Positions 1-9,684 of a DNA stretch of 36,045 bases are shown piece after piece. The stretch covers positions 1 to 36,045 of the forward strand of contig JAGXIB010000204.1 of NCBI GenBank assembly GCA_024635865.1. The letters run 5' to 3'. Position numbers and translations under genes: made by a program. The DNA comes from Flavobacteriales bacterium. Lineage in GTDB: Bacteria > Bacteroidota > Bacteroidia > Flavobacteriales_D > Parvicellaceae. Numbering within the stretch: position 1 is the stretch's first letter; each line of letters starts with the position of its first letter. Under the pieces are notes generated by a model. The model was not told where the DNA came from. It made no database searches and worked only from the letters and a program-made list of their open reading frames with translations.

Positions 1-1
1 C

Positions 2-481
2 ATTATAGATGAAGTTTTTTATAATCAATCTCATTTTCTAGAAATTGGACAATCATTTAAAAAATTAGAAATTTTTCTATTAATAGCCGCAGCTCTTTTA
101 TTAATAATCGCAGTTCTGTTAATTAATAACACAATAAGGCTGGCAATTTTTTCTAAACGATTCTTAATTAAAACAATGCAATTAGTAGGTGCAAAATCAT
201 CCTTTATTCGTCGTCCATTTTTAAGATCAGCATTAGCTCAAGGTTTTATTTCAGGAATAATAGCAATTCTTTTGCTTTTAGGAGCTGGATATTTATTAGC
301 TGAGTTCAATCCCCAATCTATAGAAAACATGACAGAAACAGCCGAAGGCTACCAAACAGAATTAATCTTAATTGGTTCTATATTTGGAGGTTTAATACTA
401 TCAGGAATGTTTATTAGTTATTTTTCTACTTTTTTTGCATTAAACAAATACCTTTGGATAAAATCTGATAAACTTTTTTAA
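2..481 (+). CDS. ftsX: Cell division protein FtsX, C-terminal part (5' truncated by window start)
   Basis: Frame open from nt 2 (IIDEVFYNQSHFLEIGQSFKKLEIFLL...NNTIRLAIFSKRFLIKTMQLVGAKSSFIRRPFL...), FtsX C-terminal TM region; the ORF track start at 176 is internal. Confidence 0.85.
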   Translation: MIDEVFYNQSHFLEIGQSFKKLEIFLLIAAALLLIIAVLLINNTIRLAIFSKRFLIKTMQLVGAKSSFIRRPFLRSALAQGFISGIIAILLLLGAGYLLAEFNPQSIENMTETAEGYQTELILIGSIFGGLILSGMFISYFSTFFALNKYLWIKSDKLF

Positions 482-498
482 TTAAAATAAATACTAAA

Positions 499-756
499 AT
501 GTCAAACAATAAATTAGCAGTCCCTATAGAGAATTATAAATATATTTTAATTGGTGTTATCACAACTGTTATTGGGTTCTTTTTAATGTCCGGTGGAGGA
601 TCTGAAGATCCTTCAATTTTTCTTGAAGAAGAACTTTTTTCATTTAGAAGAATAACATTGGCTCCTTTCGTTATTATCATCGGTTTTGCAATAGTACTTT
701 TTGCTATTTTAAGAAAGCCTAAAACTGATACAACAGAAAACACAATTGAAGATTAG
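499..756 (+). CDS. DUF3098-like small two-TM membrane protein
   Basis: Two hydrophobic segments, located between ftsX and uppP as is usual in Bacteroidota. Confidence 0.65.
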   Translation: MSNNKLAVPIENYKYILIGVITTVIGFFLMSGGGSEDPSIFLEEELFSFRRITLAPFVIIIGFAIVLFAILRKPKTDTTENTIED

Positions 757-768
757 ATAATATCATCA

Positions 769-1563
769 ATGGATTTATTATCAGCAATCATTTTAGGGAT
801 TATTCAGGGGCTAACAGAATTTTTACCTGTCAGTAGTAGTGGTCATTTAGAATTAGCAAAGGTTATTTTAGGAGATGATACTGTAGCTGAAGAAAGTATG
901 CTTATGACAGTGGTATTGCATTTTGCAACAGCACTTAGCACGGTCGTTATTTTTAGAAAAGATATTATAAAAATTATAAAAGGGCTCTTTTCGTTTAAAT
1001 GGAATGATGAATTACAGTTTTCAGTAAAAATTATAATTTCAATGGTGCCTGCAGCAATTGTAGGAGTATTGTACGATGATTTAATCGAATCTTTTTTTAA
1101 TGGTCAAATTCTTTTGGTTGGAGCTATGTTAATTTTAACAGGAGTACTTCTTTTTTCAGCTGACAGAGCAAAAAACACAAATAAAGATGTTTCTTTTATA
1201 GGTTCTTTAATCATAGGAGTTTCTCAAGCAATTGCTATACTTCCTGGTATTTCAAGGTCAGGAGCAACAATTTCTACCTCAGTTTTAATGGGAGTTGATA
1301 GAGAAAAAGCAGCTCGTTTTTCTTTTTTAATGGTCGTTCCTTTAATTTTTGGTAAAATTGCTAAAGATGTTCTCAGTGACGATTTCACTCTAAACAACTT
1401 AGACACTACTTCTCTAGGTGCAGGTTTTGTAGCTGCTTTTATTACAGGCTTATTTGCTTGTACTTGGATGATTTCTTTAGTTAAGAAAAGTAAACTCGTT
1501 TATTTCTCTATCTATTGTTTTATTGTTGGTGTTCTTGCGATTATATGGCAACTAAACCATTAA
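769..1563 (+). CDS. uppP: Undecaprenyl-diphosphatase
   Basis: GIIQGLTEFLPVSSSGHLEL and LPGISRSGATIS motifs. Confidence 0.95.
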   Translation: MDLLSAIILGIIQGLTEFLPVSSSGHLELAKVILGDDTVAEESMLMTVVLHFATALSTVVIFRKDIIKIIKGLFSFKWNDELQFSVKIIISMVPAAIVGVLYDDLIESFFNGQILLVGAMLILTGVLLFSADRAKNTNKDVSFIGSLIIGVSQAIAILPGISRSGATISTSVLMGVDREKAARFSFLMVVPLIFGKIAKDVLSDDFTLNNLDTTSLGAGFVAAFITGLFACTWMISLVKKSKLVYFSIYCFIVGVLAIIWQLNH

Positions 1564-1578
1564 GTCTCTTAAATTAAA

Positions 1579-2301
1579 ATGGAACAAAAAATCTATAATT
1601 TTCGCAAAGGAGAAATACTACTTGTTGATAAACCATTAGGGTGGACTTCTTTTGATGTCGTCAACAAATTGAGGTACCCACTTAAGCGTAAGTATAATAT
1701 AAAACGATTAAAAGTTGGTCACGCCGGAACACTAGACCCACTAGCTACAGGTTTACTAGTTATATGTACAGGAAGAAAAACAAAAGAGATAACTAGCTTT
1801 ATAAATGACGTTAAGGTCTATACTGGAATAATAAAATTAGGGGCCACAACACCTTCTTATGATCTAGAAACGGAGATTAATGAAACTTTTCCAACAGAAC
1901 ACATTACCCAAGAATTAATTAACGAAGTAAAAGTACAGTTTCTAGGAACTATACAACAAGTCCCTCCTATTTTTTCGGCAAAAAAAGTTGATGGAAAAAG
2001 AGCATATAAAGCAGCTAGAAACGGAGAAGAAATTATAATGAAGGCAAACGACATTATCGTTTTTGAGTTAGAATTAGAGTTGAAAGAAGATAATGAAGTT
2101 CATTTTTATATCAAAAGCTCTAAAGGAACCTATATTCGCTCTTTAGCATACGACATAGGTAAAACTTTAAAATCTGGAGGGCATTTAATCAAGCTAAGAA
2201 GGGAATCTTCAGGAGAGTTCGAAATTCAAAATGCAGAAAGTATAGAGCATTGGCAAAACTTAATAACAGAAACTGAAGTAGGAGACATGGAATGGTGTTA
2301 A
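1579..2301 (+). CDS. truB: tRNA pseudouridine(55) synthase TruB
   Basis: LLVDKPLGWTSFDVV, VGHAGTLDPLATGLLVICTGRKTK, KGTYIRSLAYDIG. Confidence 0.95.
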   Translation: MEQKIYNFRKGEILLVDKPLGWTSFDVVNKLRYPLKRKYNIKRLKVGHAGTLDPLATGLLVICTGRKTKEITSFINDVKVYTGIIKLGATTPSYDLETEINETFPTEHITQELINEVKVQFLGTIQQVPPIFSAKKVDGKRAYKAARNGEEIIMKANDIIVFELELELKEDNEVHFYIKSSKGTYIRSLAYDIGKTLKSGGHLIKLRRESSGEFEIQNAESIEHWQNLITETEVGDMEWC

Positions 2302-2311
2302 ACTTAAGCAT

Positions 2312-2349
2312 AAAAAAAGCCCTAAAGAAAATTATTTAGGGCTTTTTTT
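2312..2349. terminator. Bidirectional intrinsic terminator between convergent truB and OmpA-family gene
   Basis: Perfect inverted repeat AAAAAAAGCCCTAAA (2312-2326) / TTTAGGGCTTTTTTT (2335-2349) with A/T tracts on both sides. Confidence 0.9.
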
Positions 2350-2368
2350 ATATTATAAATATATTTCC

Positions 2369-3376
2369 TTACTTAGAAATAATCTTAAATAACTCATCTA
2401 GATTAGGAATTAAAATAACTTCTATTCTTCTATTCTTAGCTTTATCAGATGGATCTATTGGCAAAAACTCTCCTCTACCCGCAGCTGTAATTGTTTTAGG
2501 ATTTATAGTAGAACTACCTAACATGATTTCTACTACACTAGTAGCTCTTAAAACACTTAATTCCCAGTTGTTTTTTGGGTGAGACGAAGAACTCAATTTA
2601 TCCGTGTCTGTATGTCCTTCAACTAAAACTTCTAAATCTTCTTGATCTTGTAAGACTTTAGCTAACGAAATTAAGGCAGATTTACCTTGTGTATCTATTT
2701 TAGTACTTCCAGATGGGAACAACAGTTTAGCTTCCATACTTACGTAAACTCTTCCATTTTTTTGTTCTACCGTTAATCCTTTGTCTTTAAACCCTAATAG
2801 AGCAGCTGAAACTTTATTTTTTAACTCGTTTACTGCAGCATCCTTACTCGCTATTAACTCTTCTAGCTCCTTAACACGTTGCTCTCTGCTTGCTAAATCT
2901 GCAGAAAGTTGATTTAGAGTCGCTTCCTTCTTATTTAATTTAGCTTCTAACAATTTTAGTTCATTATCTAAACGATTTAACTCATCTTCTTTACGCTGAA
3001 GTTCTAGTCGAGTAGCATTTAAATCATTTACTAAACGCTGATTTTCAATTGTGCTTCCTTTTTGTAGTGCTTCTAATTGACTTTGAATTCTAACATTAAG
3101 CGCATCAATTTTATCATATTGTTTCTCTTTCATTCGAAGAGATTTACCTAGAAGACTTGTGTCTGATTTTAACCTTCCTATACTTTTATCTAAAACATCT
3201 ATCTTAGAAGTTAATTCGGCATTAGTCGTTTCATAACCCAAGTTCTGAGCTTTCACCTTTTTTAATTCTTCAGCACAAGCAGCTTGCTTTTTCTCAATTT
3301 CTTCAAACTTTCTTGCGGGTACACAAGATGAAGCAATAATTGTTATTCCAATAACTAATAAACTAATTTTATTCAT
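2369..3376 (-). CDS. OmpA-family lipoprotein with long coiled-coil region
   Basis: Lipobox-like SSC after N-terminal hydrophobic segment; heptad-rich centre; C-terminal OmpA peptidoglycan-binding motifs (VEGHTDTD..., NNWELSVLRATSV, GRGEFLPI, NRRIEVIL). Confidence 0.88.
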   Translation of the reverse strand: MNKISLLVIGITIIASSCVPARKFEEIEKKQAACAEELKKVKAQNLGYETTNAELTSKIDVLDKSIGRLKSDTSLLGKSLRMKEKQYDKIDALNVRIQSQLEALQKGSTIENQRLVNDLNATRLELQRKEDELNRLDNELKLLEAKLNKKEATLNQLSADLASREQRVKELEELIASKDAAVNELKNKVSAALLGFKDKGLTVEQKNGRVYVSMEAKLLFPSGSTKIDTQGKSALISLAKVLQDQEDLEVLVEGHTDTDKLSSSSHPKNNWELSVLRATSVVEIMLGSSTINPKTITAAGRGEFLPIDPSDKAKNRRIEVILIPNLDELFKIISK

Positions 3377-3387
3377 TTTTCTATTTT

Positions 3388-5154
3388 CTATTTATTTGAT
3401 GAAAAGAATACGTCTGATAAATCTCTATAATCCATTGCATTGATGTCTAATCCAACAACATTATCTTTTACTAACCTTACATAATCAGCATAAAATAATG
3501 GAAGAAAAGCAGCATCGTCAATTAAAATTTGATCACACTCTTGATATAACTTAACACGTTGCTCATCGTCAGAAGTTTGCATTGCTTTTTCAAAAAGCTG
3601 ATCGAACTTAGGGTTTTTGTATCTAGATGAATTAATCATAGAAACAGCATGTGGATCATCAGGAACTCCCCTACCATAATACATTTCTAAAAAAGTAGAC
3701 GCATCTGGGTAATCGGCAACCCATCCTCTTCTCGAAAACTCCATTGAACCAGTTCTCATTCTATCCTGAATCGTTGTGAAGGGAATGACGTCTATATTTA
3801 GATGAATACCTAAATTTTGTTTAAACATAGAATAAATAGCTTCTGCTATTCTAGAATTATTTCCTCCTCCATCGCTTATTGTCAATGTTAAATCTGGAAA
3901 ACCTTCTCCGTTTGGAAATCCAGCTTCTGCTAATAATTCTCTAGCTTTTTCAGGATTGTATTCAAACCCTTTAATAATTTTATTATTATATCCATGGAAA
4001 TCAGGAATAACACCATGAACTGCTGGCTCTCCATCACCTCTTAATACATCCTGAACCAAACTTCTTCTGTTTACAGCATAACAAAATGCTCTTCTTACTC
4101 TAATGTCTTTAAACACTTCTCCTGTATGTAAAAACTCATAATTTTGGACATTTAGAGCTGATGTTTGTTGATATGTAAATGCAGAGTTCTTACCTTCTAT
4201 AGCATCACTTAACCCAACAAGAACAGCCTCTATTTCATCAACAGGAAGTTTAGAAATCATATCTAGATTATCTTTCCTGAAATTTAACATTTCAGATTTT
4301 TTATCCCTTGTAAAAGTAATTTTCACTAAATCCAAAAAAGGTAATTGATTACCAAACTTATCTTTTCTCCAATAATTATTATTTCTTTTTAGACGAACTT
4401 GATTTCCTTCTTTAACAGCATCAATAACAAAAGGACCTGTTCCTACTGGGTTAATTCTTAAGTCTTCACCATATTTTTCAAATGCTTCTTTAGGAAATAT
4501 CCAACAAGCATTATGCACTAAAACTTTAGGGAAAAATGACAAAGATTGAGTTAACGTAATTTCTAGTGTTAAATCATCAATGACCTTAATCCCTTCGACT
4601 CCTCCATCTACTTTAACTCCATTTCCTGTCTTTTCGTAATGATCATTGACACCCTTTATTTTATTTTGAAAGATATAAAATGTATTATTTTGAGGATAAG
4701 CAGTCCCTAACAAATCAAAACAATACTTTATGTCTTGTGCAGTAACTTTTCTTCCTTTCCCTCCTTCAAAACATTCATTATCATGAAAAAATACATTTTC
4801 TTCTAATTTAAAAGTCCAAACAGAAGCATCTTCATTTGGTGTGAAACTTTTTGCAATACATGGTAATACTTCTAGCGTTTTCTCATCAAGCTTGACCAAC
4901 CCTTCAAACATTTGACCTCCTACATGCACACTGACTTCGTCAGTAATCCCGTGTGGGAACATTGTCTTGAATGAAGAAGACTCATTCATTCTAAATAACC
5001 CGCCGTAACTAATTGGAATATCTTTACCATGATGACTTACAGTTCCAGAAGCAGTTAGGTTTTCTATTACCTCTTCTACTACAACTTCTTCATCTCCTCC
5101 ACAACTAAAAAGTAGGAATACGCTACTAAAAAATAAAATATATTTTGCCATCAT
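3388..5154 (-). CDS. ABC transporter peptide/nickel-type (family 5) substrate-binding lipoprotein
   Basis: SBP_bac_5 hallmarks (WTFKLEENVFFHDNE, VGTGPFVIDAVKEGNQVRLKRNNNYW, FKDIRVRRAFCYAVNR); lipobox LLFSCGG. A start at M8/M9 of the 5175 ORF (5154 or 5151) gives a better signal peptide and clears the putative promoter at 5185-5192. Confidence 0.88.
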   Translation of the reverse strand: MMAKYILFFSSVFLLFSCGGDEEVVVEEVIENLTASGTVSHHGKDIPISYGGLFRMNESSSFKTMFPHGITDEVSVHVGGQMFEGLVKLDEKTLEVLPCIAKSFTPNEDASVWTFKLEENVFFHDNECFEGGKGRKVTAQDIKYCFDLLGTAYPQNNTFYIFQNKIKGVNDHYEKTGNGVKVDGGVEGIKVIDDLTLEITLTQSLSFFPKVLVHNACWIFPKEAFEKYGEDLRINPVGTGPFVIDAVKEGNQVRLKRNNNYWRKDKFGNQLPFLDLVKITFTRDKKSEMLNFRKDNLDMISKLPVDEIEAVLVGLSDAIEGKNSAFTYQQTSALNVQNYEFLHTGEVFKDIRVRRAFCYAVNRRSLVQDVLRGDGEPAVHGVIPDFHGYNNKIIKGFEYNPEKARELLAEAGFPNGEGFPDLTLTISDGGGNNSRIAEAIYSMFKQNLGIHLNIDVIPFTTIQDRMRTGSMEFSRRGWVADYPDASTFLEMYYGRGVPDDPHAVSMINSSRYKNPKFDQLFEKAMQTSDDEQRVKLYQECDQILIDDAAFLPLFYADYVRLVKDNVVGLDINAMDYRDLSDVFFSSNK

Positions 5155-5184
5155 CTGGATACTTAAAAATTTCACCTATTTAAA

Positions 5185-5192
5185 CAAATATA
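5185..5192 (-). promoter_or_regulatory. Putative Bacteroidota -7 element (TATATTTG) upstream of the substrate-binding protein gene
   Basis: CAAATATA on + = TATATTTG on -, matching TAnnTTTG. Confidence 0.45.
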
Positions 5193-5242
5193 CAAGAAAA
5201 TACAATATTTATACTCTCTTTTCTACTAAAGTAAGCTAGATT

Positions 5243-5281
5243 AAAAAAAAATAGCTCCATCAATTATATTGATAGAGCTAT
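5243..5281 (-). terminator. Intrinsic terminator downstream of porV
   Basis: ATAGCTCCATCAAT..ATTGATAGAGCTAT stem with one mismatch, followed on the minus strand by a U-run (A9 at 5243-5251 on +). Confidence 0.8.
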
Positions 5282-5304
5282 ATTATATTAATAATTATAT
5301 TTTA

Positions 5305-6570
5305 TTAAGCTTTATTTTTTCCTCCAAAATTAAATAATAAAGAAAAACGAATAGTATTAGCGATAGGGCTTTGTTGTGTTAAAGCAACTAAATAAGATAA
5401 ATCTAATTGAAAAACTTGATATTTTAATCCAGCTCCAAAGGAAACAAATTGACGATTACCTTTTGTAGGAGCTTCATAAAAATAACCAGCTCTTACAGCA
5501 AAAACATTATTATATAAATACTCACCACCAACAGATAAGTTGACCTCAGATAATTCTTCTTTAAAACGACTTCCTTTCTTAACTTCCGTTGTTGTTCCGT
5601 TATCATCTTTCAAAACAATTCCTGGAGCATCTGAAAATGACCCAAAAATGCCTGATGCAGTTCCAATATCATTACTCCTTCCAGAAAAAACAATTGGATT
5701 ACCTTCTATATCATAATCAACTTGACCATTGGTTGTTTGATAAACTGGTGAAGTAGGGACTAATAATTTATTTGCATCACATGCAACTGAAAACTTATTA
5801 AAATCATCAATTTCTACATTTAAAGCGGTTCCAAGTCTTAAGTTAGTAGGAATAAAATCTCTATCTGCTCCATCTGTATATGACATTTTAGAGCCTATAT
5901 TAGAAATGTTTATTCCAGCAGCAAAAGTAGCTTTTCTTCCTTTTATTTCGAATTCATTTGATTGATAATAACCAGAAACATCTGCTGCAACAGATTGACC
6001 AGCTTTTGTATTTGCTCCCTGTACAGAAGTTCCACCAGTTAAGTTAGAGTTGACATATCTTCCGGCTAAACCAATTGAAAAGTTTTCGCTTAATTTTCTA
6101 GCATAAGCAGCATCTAAAGCAAACTCACTTGGGTTAAACTCTCTAATTGTTCCTCCTGTTTGATCCGTAAAAGTTATATTCCCTAAAGAAAAATATCGCA
6201 ATGAAGCACTTACAGCAGAAAAATCATCAATTTTTTTATAACCCGTCACATAAGCTAAATTAATGTCATTTACTAACCTTCTTAACCAAGGAGAATAAGA
6301 CATTGAGAAACCTGCATCGTTTTCTATAAAGGCTAATTTAGATGGATTCCAATGAATAGAATTCGCATCAGGGCTAATAGCAGCTCCTACATCACCCATT
6401 GCCCCTGATCTAGAATCTGGAGTAATTAATAAAAATGGAACAGCCGTAGTTATCGTATTTATTTGCTTCCCTGATAATTGTTGGGAAGAAATTTGAGCAT
6501 CAACTACAGTACTAGAAGCTAAAATGCTTCCAAAAACCAATGCAGTAACTTTATTATGTATGTTCATCAT
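5305..6570 (-). CDS. porV: Type IX secretion system outer membrane protein PorV
   Basis: Signal peptide; PFLLITPDSRSGAMGDVGAAISPDANSIHWNPSKLAF typical of PorV/LptO; C-terminal beta-strand FSLLFNFGGKNKA. Confidence 0.92.
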   Translation of the reverse strand: MMNIHNKVTALVFGSILASSTVVDAQISSQQLSGKQINTITTAVPFLLITPDSRSGAMGDVGAAISPDANSIHWNPSKLAFIENDAGFSMSYSPWLRRLVNDINLAYVTGYKKIDDFSAVSASLRYFSLGNITFTDQTGGTIREFNPSEFALDAAYARKLSENFSIGLAGRYVNSNLTGGTSVQGANTKAGQSVAADVSGYYQSNEFEIKGRKATFAAGINISNIGSKMSYTDGADRDFIPTNLRLGTALNVEIDDFNKFSVACDANKLLVPTSPVYQTTNGQVDYDIEGNPIVFSGRSNDIGTASGIFGSFSDAPGIVLKDDNGTTTEVKKGSRFKEELSEVNLSVGGEYLYNNVFAVRAGYFYEAPTKGNRQFVSFGAGLKYQVFQLDLSYLVALTQQSPIANTIRFSLLFNFGGKNKA

Positions 6571-6587
6571 TAAATCTATGTGAAAAA

Positions 6588-6595
6588 CAAATATA
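6588..6595 (-). promoter_or_regulatory. Putative -7 promoter element for porV
   Basis: CAAATATA on + = TATATTTG on -, 18 nt before the porV start; no clear -33 TTG seen. Confidence 0.45.
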
Positions 6596-6679
6596 CGTAA
6601 AAGCTTATTGTTTTATTGTCTTTGTATATCTTTTTTTTCTATTTCTATTTTATCATGTCAATGTAACAAAGGTTTTTTA

Positions 6680-6687
6680 TACTTTTG
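6680..6687 (+). promoter_or_regulatory. Putative -7 promoter element for the E1 dehydrogenase gene
   Basis: TACTTTTG matches TAnnTTTG, 32 nt upstream of ATG. Confidence 0.45.
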
Positions 6688-6718
6688 ATAAAACATTTTC
6701 AATTCAAAAAAGAAAGAT

Positions 6719-8722
6719 ATGTCTTCCATACAACTAAAGCCAATTAAGTTTGATCGAAAAACATTAACTAATGAACAGTTGGTTGATTTTTACAATAACT
6801 TAATTATACCTCGTCTAATTGAAGAGAAAATGCTTATTTTATTAAGGCAAGGTAAAATTTCGAAATGGTTCTCTGGAATAGGCCAAGAAGCAATTTCTGT
6901 AGGGACTGCTCTTGCAATGGAGGAAGACGAATTTATGCTTCCAATGCATAGAAATCTTGGTGTTTTTACAACAAGAAAACTTCCATTAGACCGTTTATTC
7001 AAACAGTTTCAGGGAAAGGAAGATGGTTTTACAAAAGGGCATGATCGTTCGTTTCATTTTGGAACAAAAGAGCACCATATTGTAGGAATGATTTCTCATT
7101 TAGGTCCTCAATTAGGTATTGCGGATGGGATAGCTTTAGCGAACAAATTAAAAGATAATAAAAAAGTTACCATTGTTTTTACTGGAGATGGTGGTGCCAG
7201 TGAGGGCGACTTTCACGAAGCCTTAAATGTTGCCTCTGTTTGGGATTTACCTGTAATTTTTGTAGTTGAAAATAATCAATGGGGACTCTCTACTCCTTCT
7301 GAAGAACAGTTTAGATGTAAACAATTTATAGATAAAGGCATTGGTTATGGAATGGATACCATACAAGTTGATGGAAACAATATTATTGAAGTTTATGAGG
7401 CAATACATAAAGCCAGAACTTCAATCATAAAAAAACCAAGGCCGATTTTAGTTGAATGTATGTCCTTTAGAATGCGAGGACACGAAGAAGCTTCTGGTAC
7501 TAAGTACTATCCTGAAGGGCTTCAAGATGCATGGGCAATAAAAGATCCTGTAGAAAATTTTGAACGCTTTTTAACAGAAGAAAATGTATTGACAACTGAA
7601 GAAATAGAAAAGATAAAAACTGAAGTAAAAGCTGATGTAAATTTAAAATGGAAAGAAGCAGATAATGCTCCAGAAATTGAAGCAAATACAGAGCGAGAAT
7701 ACAATTATCTTTTCAAATCTTTTGAAAACTCTCCTATAGAGCCTAACTCTAATAAAAAAACTGAAAAGCGCTTTATTGATGCTATATCTGATGGATTAAG
7801 ACAATCTATGGAAAGGCACGATAATAGTATTATAATGGGGCAAGACATTGCAGAATACGGTGGTGTATTCAAGGTAACTGACGGATTTATAGAGCAATTT
7901 GGTAAAGATAGGATTAGAAATACTCCCATCTGTGAATCGGCTATAGTTGGTGCAGCCCTAGGACTTTCAATTAATGGATATAAAGGGATTATGGAAATGC
8001 AGTTTGCAGATTTTGTAACTGTTGGATTTAATCAAATTATTAATAATTTAGCTAAACTACATTACAGATGGCAAGAAAATGCAGATGTAGTTATCAGAAT
8101 GCCAACTGGAGCCGGTGTCGGTGCAGGACCATTTCATTCACAAAGTAATGAAGCGTGGTTTTTTCATACCCCTGGCTTAAAAATCGTTTATCCGGCTTTC
8201 CCTGGCGATGCAAAAGGTTTATTAGCAGCAGCTATTGAAGATCCTAACCCTGTAATGATATTTGAACATAAAGCGCTTTATAGAAGTAAAAGTGAATTAG
8301 TGAATGACGATTTCTATACGACTGAAATAGGAAAGGCTAATTTAATCAAAGAAGGTAATGACATTACCATTATTACTTACGGTATGGGGGTACATTGGGC
8401 GCTAGAAACACTAACTGAACAACCAGAGATAAATGCAGATTTAATAGATCTAAGAACTTTATTACCGTTAGATACGGAAGCAATTTATAATTCCGTAAAA
8501 AAAACGGGGAAAGCAATCGTACTACACGAAGACTGTATGACAGGAGGCATTGGTGGGGAGATTGTAGCTTTAATTAATGAAAACTGTTTTAAATACTTAG
8601 ATGCACCTGTTTTGAGGAGTGCTAGTCTGGATACTCCTGTTCCATTTGCCAGTGCTTTAGAAAATGATTTCCTCCCTAAATCTAGATTTAAAGAACAATT
8701 AACTTATTTAATCAACTATTAA
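6719..8722 (+). CDS. Fused E1 alpha + beta 2-oxoacid (branched-chain type) dehydrogenase
   Basis: Alpha half with TPP motif (FTGDGGASEGDFHEALNVASVWDLPVIFVVENNQWG) and beta half (MGQDIAEYGGVFKVTDG, EMQFADF, MPTGAGVGAGPFHSQSNEAWF, LHEDCMTGGIGGEIVA) in one ORF. Confidence 0.93.
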   Translation: MSSIQLKPIKFDRKTLTNEQLVDFYNNLIIPRLIEEKMLILLRQGKISKWFSGIGQEAISVGTALAMEEDEFMLPMHRNLGVFTTRKLPLDRLFKQFQGKEDGFTKGHDRSFHFGTKEHHIVGMISHLGPQLGIADGIALANKLKDNKKVTIVFTGDGGASEGDFHEALNVASVWDLPVIFVVENNQWGLSTPSEEQFRCKQFIDKGIGYGMDTIQVDGNNIIEVYEAIHKARTSIIKKPRPILVECMSFRMRGHEEASGTKYYPEGLQDAWAIKDPVENFERFLTEENVLTTEEIEKIKTEVKADVNLKWKEADNAPEIEANTEREYNYLFKSFENSPIEPNSNKKTEKRFIDAISDGLRQSMERHDNSIIMGQDIAEYGGVFKVTDGFIEQFGKDRIRNTPICESAIVGAALGLSINGYKGIMEMQFADFVTVGFNQIINNLAKLHYRWQENADVVIRMPTGAGVGAGPFHSQSNEAWFFHTPGLKIVYPAFPGDAKGLLAAAIEDPNPVMIFEHKALYRSKSELVNDDFYTTEIGKANLIKEGNDITIITYGMGVHWALETLTEQPEINADLIDLRTLLPLDTEAIYNSVKKTGKAIVLHEDCMTGGIGGEIVALINENCFKYLDAPVLRSASLDTPVPFASALENDFLPKSRFKEQLTYLINY

Positions 8723-8728
8723 GTCACA

Positions 8729-9583
8729 ATGAAATATTTTTTATTACTATTATTTATAATTACTTCAACAATTAATTATTCGCAATCAGACGAAGAACAA
8801 GAAGACGACGATATAAAAGGGACCGTCTTTTTCGGTCTAAATATTGGTGCTTTCAAAGCTAATAATAAAACAGCTCAAATTTATTCCGGAAACGTAACTG
8901 ATTATGGAGTTAGCTTCTATTTTAATAATATCTTTTATCAACCGGAGCTAGACCAATACTTTAAATACAATTACAGAATAAGTTCTTTTCCTAACCCTCA
9001 AACAATAAGATATAGAACTACTTTTAATGTGGGCGGACATGGAGGAATCAACATAGATGAATCTATAGCAATATATGCTGATATCCACATTATAAATTTA
9101 AAAGTTGAAGATGTATTTACAGTAGCGGTTGATAATCCCAACGATCCTACTTTAACAGGAAACCAACAGCTCGAACAAATTCCAATTTTCGGAGAAGAAA
9201 GTAGAACAAATCTAAATCTAGGAATACAAGCAAACTTTTACAGCGAAGGACCGATGAAAGCCTATTTCAACCTATTTGGAAATGTGAACAATACAAAACT
9301 AGAGGAGAACTATTTTGTGATTAATAATGAAAAGTATCCAATTATGCACAATGCCCTAGTTAATGGGACAACAACAACTGGTCAAGTTAAGTTCCAACAA
9401 TCAGTTCCTCCAGGCGGAGTTGGTTATGGTGGTGGTACAGGATTAGGTATTAAGTATAAATTTAATGAAAAATTCACCTTTGATGCGAACTATTATGGCA
9501 TCTATACAAGGACAAGAATGAATGCAACGTTTAAACCATTTGGATTAAATCATGCTTTTGTTGCTCGAATTATTTGGGGGTAA
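8729..9583 (+). CDS. Secreted/outer-membrane-type hypothetical protein
   Basis: N-terminal signal peptide (MKYFLLLLFIITSTINYSQ), aromatic/Gly-rich alternating strands. Confidence 0.55.
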   Translation: MKYFLLLLFIITSTINYSQSDEEQEDDDIKGTVFFGLNIGAFKANNKTAQIYSGNVTDYGVSFYFNNIFYQPELDQYFKYNYRISSFPNPQTIRYRTTFNVGGHGGINIDESIAIYADIHIINLKVEDVFTVAVDNPNDPTLTGNQQLEQIPIFGEESRTNLNLGIQANFYSEGPMKAYFNLFGNVNNTKLEENYFVINNEKYPIMHNALVNGTTTTGQVKFQQSVPPGGVGYGGGTGLGIKYKFNEKFTFDANYYGIYTRTRMNATFKPFGLNHAFVARIIWG

Positions 9584-9649
9584 CTATATTAATTTGTTGG
9601 CAGTAATACTATAAAAGCGAAAACAAAGCACAAATCAAATTCTTATTTA

Positions 9650-9657
9650 TATATTTG
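9650..9657 (+). promoter_or_regulatory. Putative -7 promoter element for the RloA/RloB operon
   Basis: TATATTTG followed by C, 27 nt upstream of ATG; matches TAnnTTTG. Confidence 0.5.
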
Positions 9658-9684
9658 CACAATAAACGCAAATTATAAAATAGA

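Noticed and set aside
7500-7929. Several minus-strand ORFs (60-74 aa) inside the E1 dehydrogenase gene
   Set aside because: Antisense to a well-supported CDS; low-complexity composition; no recognisable domains. The same applies to small antisense ORFs in uppP, truB, fusA, rpoA, secY, rpsE, rplP and rpsC.
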